Both the position numbers and the translations under genes were made by a program. The notes below the pieces were generated by a model. The model saw only the letters and a list, made by a program, of their open reading frames with translations, ran no database searches and was not told the origin of the DNA. From Chondrus crispus (Eukaryota > Rhodophyta > Florideophyceae > Gigartinales > Gigartinaceae), in the NCBI RefSeq assembly GCF_000350225.1, contig NW_005179209.1, positions 24,945 through 88,944 of the forward strand: DNA of 64,000 bases, given 5' to 3'. Every line of letters begins with the position of its first letter. Within the stretch, counting starts at the first letter, position 1. Positions 21,818-29,471 of this stretch are shown here, piece after piece.

Positions 21818-22485
21818 TGTAGTATAACGACGGACGCGCGCGCGGGGAGATTATTAACAGTGCGGCCGTGCACCGTGGACACGTGGGCGGGTGTGCCCAC
21901 GTGTAGGGAGCGCGCGCGTGCCGAGCGGTCGTAATCTGGCGTACGTGTACAGTAGTGCACGTGTCGGCCAAGCGGTAGTCTACCAGTATGACGCGTGTAC
22001 GCTAGCACACGTGGCATCCGTGCGGTAGTCTGTAAGCAGCGCGTGTGTACAGTAGTACACACGTGTAGCTGCAGCGTCCGCGCGGTAATTAGGAATTGAG
22101 GCGCTAGTTTTTTAATGGCGTACAGTACCTGGTACGCACTAGGCGGCAGGTACTGTATACTGGGACAGGTGTCCGAGGCGTCCCTCTGAGGGGTTAAGAC
22201 CTCACACCCGTCCCCACCAGTAAACTGGGGCAAGCTCGCCCCCGTCCCTTTTGCGCGTACGTACGTCCGTTTTCGGTTGTCTGTCGCGCGCGCTGGCTTC
22301 TAACCCGTTACCGGTCGCTCCCGTTCACGCACCACGGGGCGACTGCGCGTAACCGGCCAGTGAGCCACTCTGTTTTCGCGAGCTCGTCCGATCGGTTCAA
22401 TTGGCGCGTCGCGTCCGCGCCGCGTGCTCCCTCACTAAAGCCTCCGCCTCTCACCCAACCCAGGGCGGAGAGGAGTTATCCCACA
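21818..22485 (+). repeat. Gypsy 3' LTR
   Basis: TG...CA ends, 668 bp like the 5' LTR; followed by the AGCAG duplication. Confidence 0.95.
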
Positions 22486-22490
22486 AGCAG

Positions 22491-22973
22491 GTCACCGGTT
22501 GGCATTTTTCGCCGATGTAGCGAGGCGAATTTGCGTTTGAGACTGTCCACAGAGCGCTTTTGATCTGCAAAGTATTTGCTGTGCGCGATGAGGACAGCGT
22601 CCCACTCATCGCGGCACAGGGGCAAGTACTTTTCGAGCGTGTCAAGCAAGTGCTCGATTTCGGGAGCCGAGAATCCAGAGCCACGAACAGGCGTTGGATT
22701 GCTGGAAGATTTTCGGTTGGGAGGTTTTTGGATCCCGACAGTGGGTCCCGGCTGTGATCCAGAATATGGGTAGGAGCCACCGTAGCCGTGGGTCACGCGA
22801 GCAGATATTCGGGGGGTCTGCGTTTTTGCGGTTTCGGTAGGGTCGCCTGGAGGATTTGAATCGAAGACAGAGGGGCAACGAGAAGGTGGAAGCGGTTCAA
22901 CACGAAGGTTTGGGTTAGGGGTAGAGGGGTTGGGTGATGGAGATGGGGTTGAAGCGGAGGGGGATTGTGTCAT
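22491..22973 (-). pseudogene. SANT/Myb-like (DUF6818-type) transposon gene, N-terminal half
   Basis: ATG at 22973 in a CACCATGA context. A Pro/Ser-rich leader of about 100 residues is followed by a SANT/Myb-like domain. Recognisable words are GFSAPEIEHLLDTLEKYLP, then WDAVLIAHS, RSVDSLKRKFASL and KMPTGDL. This pattern fits the DUF6818-type DNA-binding domain often found in repetitive genes of algae, oomycetes and fungi. It is presumably the DNA-binding partner of the Harbinger transposase on the other strand. The frame runs into gypsy LTR after 22491; the rest of the gene is at 12098-12670. Confidence 0.75.
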
Positions 22974-23260
22974 GGTGGGAGAAAGGGATCGACGTAGAGG
23001 GATTGTGTGACGGAGATGGGGATGAAGGGTAGAGGGATTCTGTCATGCCACGAGGAAGTTTCGCTAGGGATCGAGCTACCTCAACGGCGGGAAATCGGCG
23101 GGTGAAATATGTGTTTGTGCTTTTGGCTGTGGACACAAATCGTCTTCCAAGGGGGTTCACATCAGCAGAAGGTGATGCGCACAAAACAGCAATTTGTGCA
23201 AAAAGGGTCCTATCAAATTGGGTGTTTGTGATTTCAGGAGCATCCCATTATAGACACGGC
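22974..23260. other. 5' flank of the SANT-like gene and end of the Harbinger element
   Basis: Contains imperfect GTAGAGGGATTGTGTGA-type direct repeats just upstream of the ATG, then the right terminal inverted repeat of the Harbinger element (23229-23246). Confidence 0.5.
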
Positions 23261-23455
23261 TCAACGCTCGCTTAGCAAGATGTTGCATATCGTACTTGGA
23301 GAGCAGTTGAAATCACGCTGCAAATCGACGTGCCGAGCACCCTGTGAAAGTCGCCGCAGCACCTCCTCTTCTTGCCAAAGGGTAAGGCGGGTTCTTGACG
23401 CCCTGGATGCTGGTTCAGTTGTGCTCATTGTGTGATTAGTTGTTCGAAGATGCAT
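23261..23455 (-). pseudogene. Helix-turn-helix fragment of a pogo/Tc1-like transposase
   Basis: ATG at 23455 (a second at 23428), 64 residues. The C-terminal part (TLWQEEEVLRRLSQGA, then VDLQRDFNCSPSTICNILL) has the form of a psq-type helix-turn-helix that begins pogo/Tigger transposases. The frame stops where the rest of the protein should follow, so it is a fragment. It lies between the Harbinger element and the assembly gap. Confidence 0.45.
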
Positions 23456-23555
23456 AAGGTTGCTGGGATCTGTAAAAGAATGGAACCCGCTCTCTACGGA
23501 CGGCGACGACCATTGTGCTTCCGTGAACATACGTGTACAGTGTACGCGTATGTTC

Positions 23556-23583
23556 ACTTTGTACAGGTGTACACCGGGGTGTG
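23556..23583. repeat. Left arm of a 28-bp perfect inverted repeat around the gap
   Basis: ACTTTGTACAGGTGTACACC and eight more bases are exactly complementary to 23694-23721. Overlapping it at 23522-23556 is a second hairpin with 11-bp arms (GTGAACATACG). Confidence 0.85.
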
Positions 23584-23683
23584 NNNNNNNNNNNNNNNNN
23601 NNNNNNNNNNNNNNNNNNNNNNNNNNNNNNNNNNNNNNNNNNNNNNNNNNNNNNNNNNNNNNNNNNNNNNNNNNNNNNNNNNN
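23584..23683. other. Assembly gap of 100 N
   Basis: Exactly 100 Ns, a conventional placeholder for unknown length. It lies inside an inverted repeat, which probably blocked assembly. Confidence 0.95.
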
Positions 23684-23693
23684 TTTTGATCCT

Positions 23694-23721
23694 CACACCC
23701 CGGTGTACACCTGTACAAAGT
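23694..23721. repeat. Right arm of the 28-bp inverted repeat around the gap
   Basis: Exact reverse complement of 23556-23583, ten bases beyond the gap. Confidence 0.85.
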
Positions 23722-24462
23722 CGTGCCAAGCTATCAGAGGGTGCATTAAGGTCCAATATGCACTAACTAAAAGGGCACTAATTAAGAGACCCCCCCTGCT
23801 ATATAGAGAGAAGCACCGCCAAAGTAGGCACTACTGTATACAGTACCCTTGTATGGCCCCCTCCCCCCCTGTACTACACTGTAGCACTGTAGCGGGATCA
23901 GTTCGTAAATGGCAACATGTCGTATCTTACACGTGTACATAGCCCCTCTACGGTATTTAACACCGTCGTCGCTCCTTCCCTCAGAGAATAATGTTGAAGA
24001 AACAAGAATACGCTTTATTACCTAAAGATCTCGGTCCAGAAAAATGCTTACCGTTCCTTGAATTCCAGAGGATTGCCCCTGTCTTTCGCTGTCCCCAATT
24101 AGTGTGGACATAAACGTTGATACAACGGCCAGAGCAGCGTAGTGGCGCGCGTTTCCATGCCACCCCGGGCCGCTATCCTTGCAATACTACCCGCTTCGGC
24201 GGATGAGGACCACATTCGGCTTGATACGGGGCGCGCGTCCATGACTCACCTGAGTTCGAGTTCTGCTTTAGTAAGCTTCAAAGATGAGGGGGCATTTCCA
24301 GGATGAGAGGGCTTGAGTAGCGACCGAGAGATCGCGTTATCTTACCCAGCTTGTGTGTGAAAAACATTCCCGAATGGTTAAGCCATACAATAAAGAGTAG
24401 GGAGAGAACAAACCAGTGACGACTTGATGACTGAGCAGCGAAGCTGAGGGTGGGATGGTGGG
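23722..24462. other. Gene-free stretch left of the DIRS array
   Basis: 23750-23930 is a dispersed repeat related to 7370-7500 in inverse orientation. 23986-24003 (GAATAATGTTGAAGAAAC) equals the first 18 bp inside each DIRS unit. About 24401-24430 is a diverged copy of the start of the 480-bp repeat. No gene is supported. Confidence 0.5.
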
Positions 24463-24942
24463 AGAAACAAGCGACGACTTGAGGAAGAAAGAAGAGTGGT
24501 GAGAGAGAGTTTGACGTGCCTCTCTTATACAGCCCTGTTTTCGGACAGTGGCCGAATTTCCATTTCTGCCAAGTTCCATGACGCGAATGAAGAATCATTC
24601 GCAATCATTGCCAAGTTATAGTGGGGGTGCCAAACCATTGCGTGTGACTTGGTGATGATTCATTTTTGTGCCAAGTGTTGATTACGGGAACGAAGAACAG
24701 CACCAAGTCATTCGTGACTTGGTGCTGATTTTTTGCTTTTGACAAGTTCTTCATTACGCGAACGAAGAATCATTCCAAATCATGGCGTGTGGCTTGGCGC
24801 TGACTTGTGGCCAAGTCATCCTGACTTGACTTTCTGCGGCTGAAATGGTCCACTTGATTTCCACTTCCTTCTGAGTTGTCGTGCGTTCCAACCGAAAAGC
24901 CCCCTTGTCCAAATTCACATTTCAATTGCCAATGAATGCACT
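24463..24942 (-). repeat. DIRS terminal repeat R1
   Basis: 480 bp, starting AGAAACAAGCGACG on + and ending AATGAATGCACT. It contains a perfect 30-bp palindrome at 24698-24727 and the last codons of the recombinase frame. Confidence 0.9.
24698..24727. promoter_or_regulatory. Perfect 13-4-13 palindrome, candidate recombinase site
   Basis: Arms CAGCACCAAGTCA and TGACTTGGTGCTG around TTCG. Equivalent sites are at 29227-29256 (perfect), 33755-33784 and 38284-38313 (one mismatch each). A role as recombinase core site is inference from symmetry and position. Confidence 0.4.
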
Positions 24943-27900
24943 GAATAATGTTGAAGAAACTCCATAGGGAGTAGTCGAGATTTCGGACAGGTGTCCGAAA
25001 AAGAAGACGGAATCCTCGCACGGCTGTACGCGAGCGTCGAGATAGGATTCTTCCATTGTGCGAGCGACACTCCAATCCCCCCACATGCGAATGCGGTAGG
25101 AAGGAACTCCTATTGCAGCGCATTCCGATGCGGCACCCATGCGAAGCGAGTGTGAGGACCACAGCACTTGCGGAGGGGGAGTGACGCCAGCGTGAGACAA
25201 GCAAGCTTGGAGCCAACGTGAGATGCTTGCCGATGACGGTGTGAGCCGTTGGCCTGGGAGGGCCCAATAGTAGCGACTTGTGGAGCGGGTGTTTCGGCGG
25301 TACCGGTCGTACCGTAAGACCAAGTCGATGAGCGATGGCTTGTCAGGAGCTAGCCTAGTGTAGGATAGAGTATGTGCCACGCGAGATCGATTCTTCCGTA
25401 AAGCAATTGCCAAGTCAATTGATTGTTCCGAAACTTGAATGTTGTCCAAGCGAAGCGCAGCGCCAGCTTCGCCGCTTTCGAAGAAGACGTAGGAAACCAG
25501 AACAGCGGTAGCGTTGCGAATGAACTGACGGTTGAGAGCGGGAGCGGCCATTGCAGCGTTGAAGATTTTCTTGGCCACGGTGCTCGGGAGGGCCCGTCGT
25601 TCCTTGTGTGCGTCTGGGTCGTTTTCGGCGCGGCGATCCAGGTCAGATTGTTGGTAGGCGGCCAGCGCGAGTTGGATGAGTGGGGTGTATCCAACGGGTA
25701 ATTTGACGCGTTTGTGGGCCGTTACCACTGCGGAGACGTAATTCTTGACTGATCCGCCAGCAATCGTGCCTGAGTCGAAGAGCCAACCGAGGTACCGGAG
25801 CAGAGATCCTTCATCCGCAGCCCATGGGTCGATCCTTTCCAACGTACAGAACGTAGTCCACTTCTGCCAGAATCGCTCATTGTTTTTCCAGGTGTTGGGC
25901 GCACGAGCGCGGTGAATCAGACCAGCGATAGTAGTTCCTCCGCCTGAGATTCCAACTCCGGCGGGGCGTAGAACTGAGCCCCGTAGCGCGGCGGCTAGCG
26001 GAAGCTGCTGCGTATCGTCCAGATGGCTATTTTCCACGGTGGGGCCGGCAGGTGCTGTGGGGCCCACAATGGGGGTAGATAGACGTCTGGCGCCTGAAAC
26101 AGCTGAAACGTTCCGATTTCCTTGAGGCGACGACACCACGACTGAGCGGGCCACCACGGGGTGACCAAAAGACCCTGTGCCGTTTCCTGGATGATCTTTT
26201 CCACGACGAGTGGGATGAGCTTGAGCGGGGGATTCCAGAAGTTGATCGTTTGTCCCCAGTGTTGCTGTAGCGCATCGATTCCTGAGGATCCCGGTGAGCG
26301 GTAGCGGCTGTTGAACCGGCGGCAGATCGTTGATTCTTGATCCGCGAACCGGTCGATTGTTGGATCCATCTCGCGTAAGAGCGCCCTGATTGTCCGGGTG
26401 TTGATCCTCCAGTCGTCCAGTGAACGCAAGCGAGAGAGGCGATCTGCGAAGCGGTTGACGGCAGAAGGGACGTATCGTGACTCGATTGAGATTCCCAGCT
26501 TGAGCAGTACCCTGTGTAGCGCCCGCAGTTCCTTCATTAGGGCTGGTGAGCGCGTGGTCATCGTGTTGAGTATGTGGACCACGGCCTGATTGTCCTCCCA
26601 TACGCGGAGATGGGTCCCCTTGCGAAGGTCGTCTGCGAATGCCTTCAGATTGTCCGTTACTGCCCTGAGTTCCAGAAAGGTGATGGGCTTTGTCCGCAGA
26701 TGCGGATCCCAGAGTCCTTTTGCTTCCCAGACCCCTGGTTTCCCCATCCTGAGGTCGTGTCCCAGTGTCCCTCCCATCCCAATTGAGGTTGATGCATCGG
26801 AGTGCATTGCCATTGAGGCCGTTTGGTGATGGAGAGGGCGCGTAGACGGTGATTTGACCAGTTCTTTCCAATGTATCAGATCCCGGATGGCTGCGTGCTT
26901 GAGCTTCACGCGCCGCTTCGTTGGTCCCCGTAGTGAGTCGTACAGAGACCTGGTGTAGAAGCGGGCGAGAGGCATGGCCAGAGAACATGAGATGGCTACC
27001 CCGAGGAAGTGGCGTAACAACGATGTTTCCACCAACCGACGGTTCTGTCGGGCTTGTTGTAGCAGTTTCCGAGCGATAGCCTGAATCTTTTGAATCCGTT
27101 TGTCCGTGATCCCGAACACTTGAGCCTTGGTGTCTATCACAAAACCGAGGTGGTCCAATCGTTGCGACCCGTCCCAGCAGCCTTTGCCTGGCTTTCTGCG
27201 AAGACCGGTTTTCTGCAGCAGTTGGTCCAGGAGCCGCTGGGCTTTTCGGAGTTCGGAGTGACCTTGAACAGCTACCAGAAAATCGTCCATGTACGGGTGG
27301 ATGCGAAGATTGAGCCGGTCCCTGATGTACTCGACGAAAGGTCGCATGAACTTGACGAAGTAGAACGGAGACAGCTTCCATCCAAACGGTAGGGCGATAC
27401 AGCGAAAGTAACGTCCATCGATCCTGAAGAGGAACCAGTTGCGGATAGCCGGATATAGCCTGAAATGATGGTACCCCTTCTCTATGTCGAACGAGAGCAG
27501 GTGGTCGTTCGGCTTGATTTCCAGAGCGAAGGATTCCAGTGTTTCCATTTTGACGGGAACAGACCGAAAGAGATCTGACTGTCGCTTGAGGTTGACGACC
27601 AATCGTCGCTTTTCCGTGCGCACGATGAAGGCGTTGGAGATAGGGAATCCTTGCTTGTTGAGGCGGTGAGCCTCCACCGGGGAGATTTCCTCGTAGATGC
27701 GGCGGCGGGTGGCATCGGTGAGCTCGTTGCGTAGCCAGTCCAAATCTAGAGGTTCCACCGGGATCTCGGGGAGTACAAAGCGTGTGGCCAATTTGGCTGA
27801 GTTGACCGGCTTTTCGTACACCCCGAACTTGATGGCTCGGACTAGGAAGTCCGGAGCCCTGAGCCCTTCGGCCCAAAAACGTGCTTGGCGGTGTGGGTTT

Positions 27901-28917
27901 CGCCATAGCACTGAAGGGTCCGGTTTGCGGACCATTACTTGGAGCTAGACCCGGAAGAGCCTGAGCCTCCTGAATTGGGGTTCCGCGGCGGATACCGCTG
28001 CGCCCCCTTTCCTGAAATTCCCCTTGAGACACGTCCTGTAGCCTGTGTTCCTGAGTTGCGAGCAGCTTGTTTGTTGAATTCCTTGGCGTAGGCCTGGGAG
28101 CGGAGTTCGGAAAACTTCTCCTTGGTGTCCCTGTAGAGTTGGGACACGTAGGGCTGATCCTGTTCGCGTAGGTACTTCTGGAGAAGTACCGCCTCGGACT
28201 TGCCTGATTCCACCGAGTCTGAGAAGAAGTCGACTCGCTCCTGCACTCGTTCGTTCGAGGCTTGGAGGTAGTGGTGCAGGACTGAAAAGGCCTCAGTAGC
28301 GGCTTGAGTGTTTCCAGTGGACAGGGCCTCCGCCACTTTGTGAGATGCGGCGAGGGCAGTTTCCGTGTTGTAACCGACGTTCCAGAGTACCTCAGCTTCC
28401 CAACCGTCCCTGGTGTCCGATTCCTTGATGCGCCCGAACAGCTTCTCGTTTTCCGGGATGAAGCGTTTGGCGGGGAATGGGGCCTGGGTAGCGGGTTTCT
28501 GAAAGAGGTTGAGTTTTCCAGTTTCCCCGTACTGTTGGCGGGTAGCGACGGTGTCAGCGATTCCTTGAGCAGTCGGAGCTGGAAGTGTGAACTGAAGTCC
28601 CCTGTCGGCGTAGACGGCGTGAGCAGAAGAGAGCTGCGGTGGGGCAGGGCCCGCGTGGGGGGTCCTGGCACCCGGTTCCTCGGCGGCTTGTTGAGCCGGC
28701 GGAGCGGCTGGATCCTCAGCGGTAGCGGCGATAGGAGCCGTACCAGCGGGGCGGTTCTGGAGCAGCGAGAGAATCTGGGCGACCTGCGTTTCCAGGGAGT
28801 TGACCTTGTTGACGAGAGCGGCAGACGGAGGGCGACTGGTAGAAGGCTGGTTTTCCAAAGTGGGCACTGGACCAGAGATGCCTGCGGATCCGGACGAAGA
28901 TTGAACTTCTTCAGCAT
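24922..28917 (-). CDS. DIRS unit 1: long frame ending in a tyrosine recombinase
   Basis: An ATG at 28917, only 7 bases inside gag, opens 1331 codons with no stop. The first ~985 codons lie under gag and RT in the third frame and give a Ser/Pro/Arg-rich sequence without known domains. The last ~345 residues, which begin where RT ends, are a tyrosine recombinase: N-terminal SAM-like region (APNTWKNNERFWQKWTTF), then catalytic HSLR in SSHSLRMGAAS, WGDWS and the nucleophile Tyr in MEESYLD. In this unit the first catalytic Arg is Ser (FFESGEAGAALR; units 2 and 3 have FFKRG and FFERG), codon at 25474-25476, so the enzyme is probably dead. The recombinase could be made from the long frame by leaky scanning, or by frameshift or reinitiation after RT. 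Confidence 0.75.
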   Translation of the reverse strand: MLKKFNLRPDPQASLVQCPLWKTSLLPVALRLPLSSTRSTPWKRRSPRFSRCSRTAPLVRLLSPLPLRIQPLRRLNKPPRNRVPGPPTRALPHRSSLLLTPSTPTGDFSSHFQLRLLKESLTPSLPANSTGKLENSTSFRNPLPRPHSPPNASSRKTRSCSGASRNRTPGTVGKLRYSGTSVTTRKLPSPHLTKWRRPCPLETLKPLLRPFQSCTTTSKPRTNECRSESTSSQTRWNQASPRRYFSRSTYANRISPTCPNSTGTPRRSFPNSAPRPTPRNSTNKLLATQEHRLQDVSQGEFQERGRSGIRRGTPIQEAQALPGLAPSNGPQTGPFSAMAKPTPPSTFLGRRAQGSGLPSPSHQVRGVRKAGQLSQIGHTLCTPRDPGGTSRFGLATQRAHRCHPPPHLRGNLPGGGSPPQQARIPYLQRLHRAHGKATIGRQPQATVRSLSVCSRQNGNTGILRSGNQAERPPALVRHREGVPSFQAISGYPQLVPLQDRWTLLSLYRPTVWMEAVSVLLRQVHATFRRVHQGPAQSSHPPVHGRFSGSCSRSLRTPKSPAAPGPTAAENRSSQKARQRLLGRVATIGPPRFCDRHQGSSVRDHGQTDSKDSGYRSETATTSPTEPSVGGNIVVTPLPRGSHLMFSGHASRPLLHQVSVRLTTGTNEAAREAQARSHPGSDTLERTGQITVYAPSPSPNGLNGNALRCINLNWDGRDTGTRPQDGETRGLGSKRTLGSASADKAHHLSGTQGSNGQSEGIRRRPSQGDPSPRMGGQSGRGPHTQHDDHALTSPNEGTAGATQGTAQAGNLNRVTIRPFCRQPLRRSPLSLAFTGRLEDQHPDNQGALTRDGSNNRPVRGSRINDLPPVQQPLPLTGILRNRCATATLGTNDQLLESPAQAHPTRRGKDHPGNGTGSFGHPVVARSVVVSSPQGNRNVSAVSGARRLSTPIVGPTAPAGPTVENSHLDDTQQLPLAAALRGSVLRPAGVGISGGGTTIAGLIHRARAPNTWKNNERFWQKWTTFCTLERIDPWAADEGSLLRYLGWLFDSGTIAGGSVKNYVSAVVTAHKRVKLPVGYTPLIQLALAAYQQSDLDRRAENDPDAHKERRALPSTVAKKIFNAAMAAPALNRQFIRNATAVLVSYVFFESGEAGAALRLDNIQVSEQSIDLAIALRKNRSRVAHTLSYTRLAPDKPSLIDLVLRYDRYRRNTRSTSRYYWALPGQRLTPSSASISRWLQACLSHAGVTPPPQVLWSSHSLRMGAASECAAIGVPSYRIRMWGDWSVARTMEESYLDARVQPCEDSVFFFGHLSEISTTPYGVSSTLFSAFIGN
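25995..27935 (-). CDS. DIRS unit 1: reverse transcriptase-RNase H
   Basis: 646 residues. Start ATG overlaps the gag stop as TAATG. Copies element RNA into DNA. RT motifs: LLSFDIEKGYHHFRL, ALPFGWKLSPFYF and the catalytic YMDDFLV. RNase H acidic residues: HSDAS, FLELRAV, WEDNQAVV and NRFADRLSRL. The C-terminal segment (TIDRFADQEST, then LVTPWWPAQSWCR) is characteristic of DIRS-type RT proteins and absent from LTR elements. It stops at 25995, where the recombinase domain begins in another frame. Confidence 0.92.
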   Translation of the reverse strand: MVRKPDPSVLWRNPHRQARFWAEGLRAPDFLVRAIKFGVYEKPVNSAKLATRFVLPEIPVEPLDLDWLRNELTDATRRRIYEEISPVEAHRLNKQGFPISNAFIVRTEKRRLVVNLKRQSDLFRSVPVKMETLESFALEIKPNDHLLSFDIEKGYHHFRLYPAIRNWFLFRIDGRYFRCIALPFGWKLSPFYFVKFMRPFVEYIRDRLNLRIHPYMDDFLVAVQGHSELRKAQRLLDQLLQKTGLRRKPGKGCWDGSQRLDHLGFVIDTKAQVFGITDKRIQKIQAIARKLLQQARQNRRLVETSLLRHFLGVAISCSLAMPLARFYTRSLYDSLRGPTKRRVKLKHAAIRDLIHWKELVKSPSTRPLHHQTASMAMHSDASTSIGMGGTLGHDLRMGKPGVWEAKGLWDPHLRTKPITFLELRAVTDNLKAFADDLRKGTHLRVWEDNQAVVHILNTMTTRSPALMKELRALHRVLLKLGISIESRYVPSAVNRFADRLSRLRSLDDWRINTRTIRALLREMDPTIDRFADQESTICRRFNSRYRSPGSSGIDALQQHWGQTINFWNPPLKLIPLVVEKIIQETAQGLLVTPWWPAQSWCRRLKEIGTFQLFQAPDVYLPPLWAPQHLPAPPWKIAIWTIRSSFR

Positions 28918-28924
28918 TAGGCAT
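27935..28924 (-). CDS. DIRS unit 1: Gag-like protein
   Basis: 329 residues from ATG 28924 (the open frame extends upstream only through non-ATG codons). A Pro/Ala-rich N-terminal third with a short heptad-like segment (LVNKVNSLETQVAQILSLL) may oligomerise. The middle is helical and charged, and the C-terminus is basic and Gly/Ser-rich (SGGSGSSGSSSK), plausible for nucleic-acid binding. No zinc knuckle. Its identity as Gag is inferred from position before RT. The stop codon shares a base with the RT start. Confidence 0.7.
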   Translation of the reverse strand: MPNAEEVQSSSGSAGISGPVPTLENQPSTSRPPSAALVNKVNSLETQVAQILSLLQNRPAGTAPIAATAEDPAAPPAQQAAEEPGARTPHAGPAPPQLSSAHAVYADRGLQFTLPAPTAQGIADTVATRQQYGETGKLNLFQKPATQAPFPAKRFIPENEKLFGRIKESDTRDGWEAEVLWNVGYNTETALAASHKVAEALSTGNTQAATEAFSVLHHYLQASNERVQERVDFFSDSVESGKSEAVLLQKYLREQDQPYVSQLYRDTKEKFSELRSQAYAKEFNKQAARNSGTQATGRVSRGISGKGAQRYPPRNPNSGGSGSSGSSSK

Positions 28925-28991
28925 AATGCGCGATTTTGTTGAGGGCCAGCCGTGACGATGATCCGTATGGAGCTTGTTGAGTTGTGTAACT

Positions 28992-29471
28992 AGAAACAAG
29001 CGACGACTTGAGGAAGAAAGAAGAGTGGTGAGAGAGAGTTTGACGTGCCTCTCTTATACAGCCCTGTTTTCGGACAGTGGCCGAATTTCCATTTCTGCCA
29101 AGTTCCATGACGAGAATGAAGAATCATTCGCAATCATTGCCAAGTTATAGTGGGGGTGCCAAACCATTGCGTGTGACTTGGTGATGATTCATTTTTGTGC
29201 CAAGTGTTGATTACGCGAACGAAGAACAGCACCAAGTCATTCGTGACTTGGTGCTGATTTTTTGCTTTTGACAAGTTCTTCATTACGCGAACGAAGAATC
29301 ATTCCAAATCATGGCGTGTGGCTTGGCGCTGACTTGTGGCCAAGTCATCCTGACTTGGCTTTCTGCGGCTGAAATGGTCCACTTGATTTCCACTTCCTTC
29401 TGAGTTGTCGTGCGTTCCAACCGAAAAGCCCCCTTGTCCAAATTCACATTTCAATTGCCAATGAATGCACT
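28992..29471 (-). repeat. DIRS terminal repeat R2
   Basis: 480 bp; shares with R1 an A in TTATAGTGGGGG and the perfect palindrome, unlike R3 and R4. Confidence 0.9.

Larger units (their letters stand above)
12671..22485 (+). mobile_element. Ty3/gypsy chromovirus with chromodomain
   Basis: 668-bp LTRs at 12671-13338 and 21818-22485 start TG and end CA. A 5-bp duplication AGCAG flanks them (12666-12670 and 22486-22490). A candidate primer site TGGTACTCTTGTGG starts at 13341, and a purine tract (AAGGAAGGGGG) lies just before the 3' LTR. Gag and pol are on +, and pol has the gypsy order protease, RT, RNase H, integrase, chromodomain. I see at least two LTR differences (T/G near 13199 versus 22345 and G/A near 13288 versus 22434), so the insertion is recent. 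Gag carries a frameshift and a stop; pol is open. Confidence 0.95.
10640..23246. mobile_element. Two-gene PIF/Harbinger element interrupted by a gypsy element
   Basis: The ends are inverted repeats: left GGGCTGCTCCTGAAATCA (10640-10657), right on the opposite strand GGGATGCTCCTGAAATCA (23229-23246), 17 of 18 identical. Both are flanked by the same 3 bp ATT (10637-10639 and 23247-23249), the target duplication size of PIF/Harbinger. Inside are a DDE transposase on + and a SANT/Myb-like gene on -, converging with 2 bp between their stop codons. The gypsy element (12671-22485, 5-bp duplication) sits in the SANT gene. Removing it leaves an element of about 2.8 kb, a normal size for the family. 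Both genes also carry one nonsense codon, so the element is dead. Confidence 0.85.

Noticed and set aside
24237-24270. tRNA-like B-box (GAGTTCGAGTTC)
   Set aside because: No matching A-box, anticodon arm or acceptor pairing could be drawn around it.
28304-28942. 212-codon plus-strand frame over DIRS gag (repeated in all units)
   Set aside because: Antisense to gag, present in each unit only because the units are near-identical; no motif.
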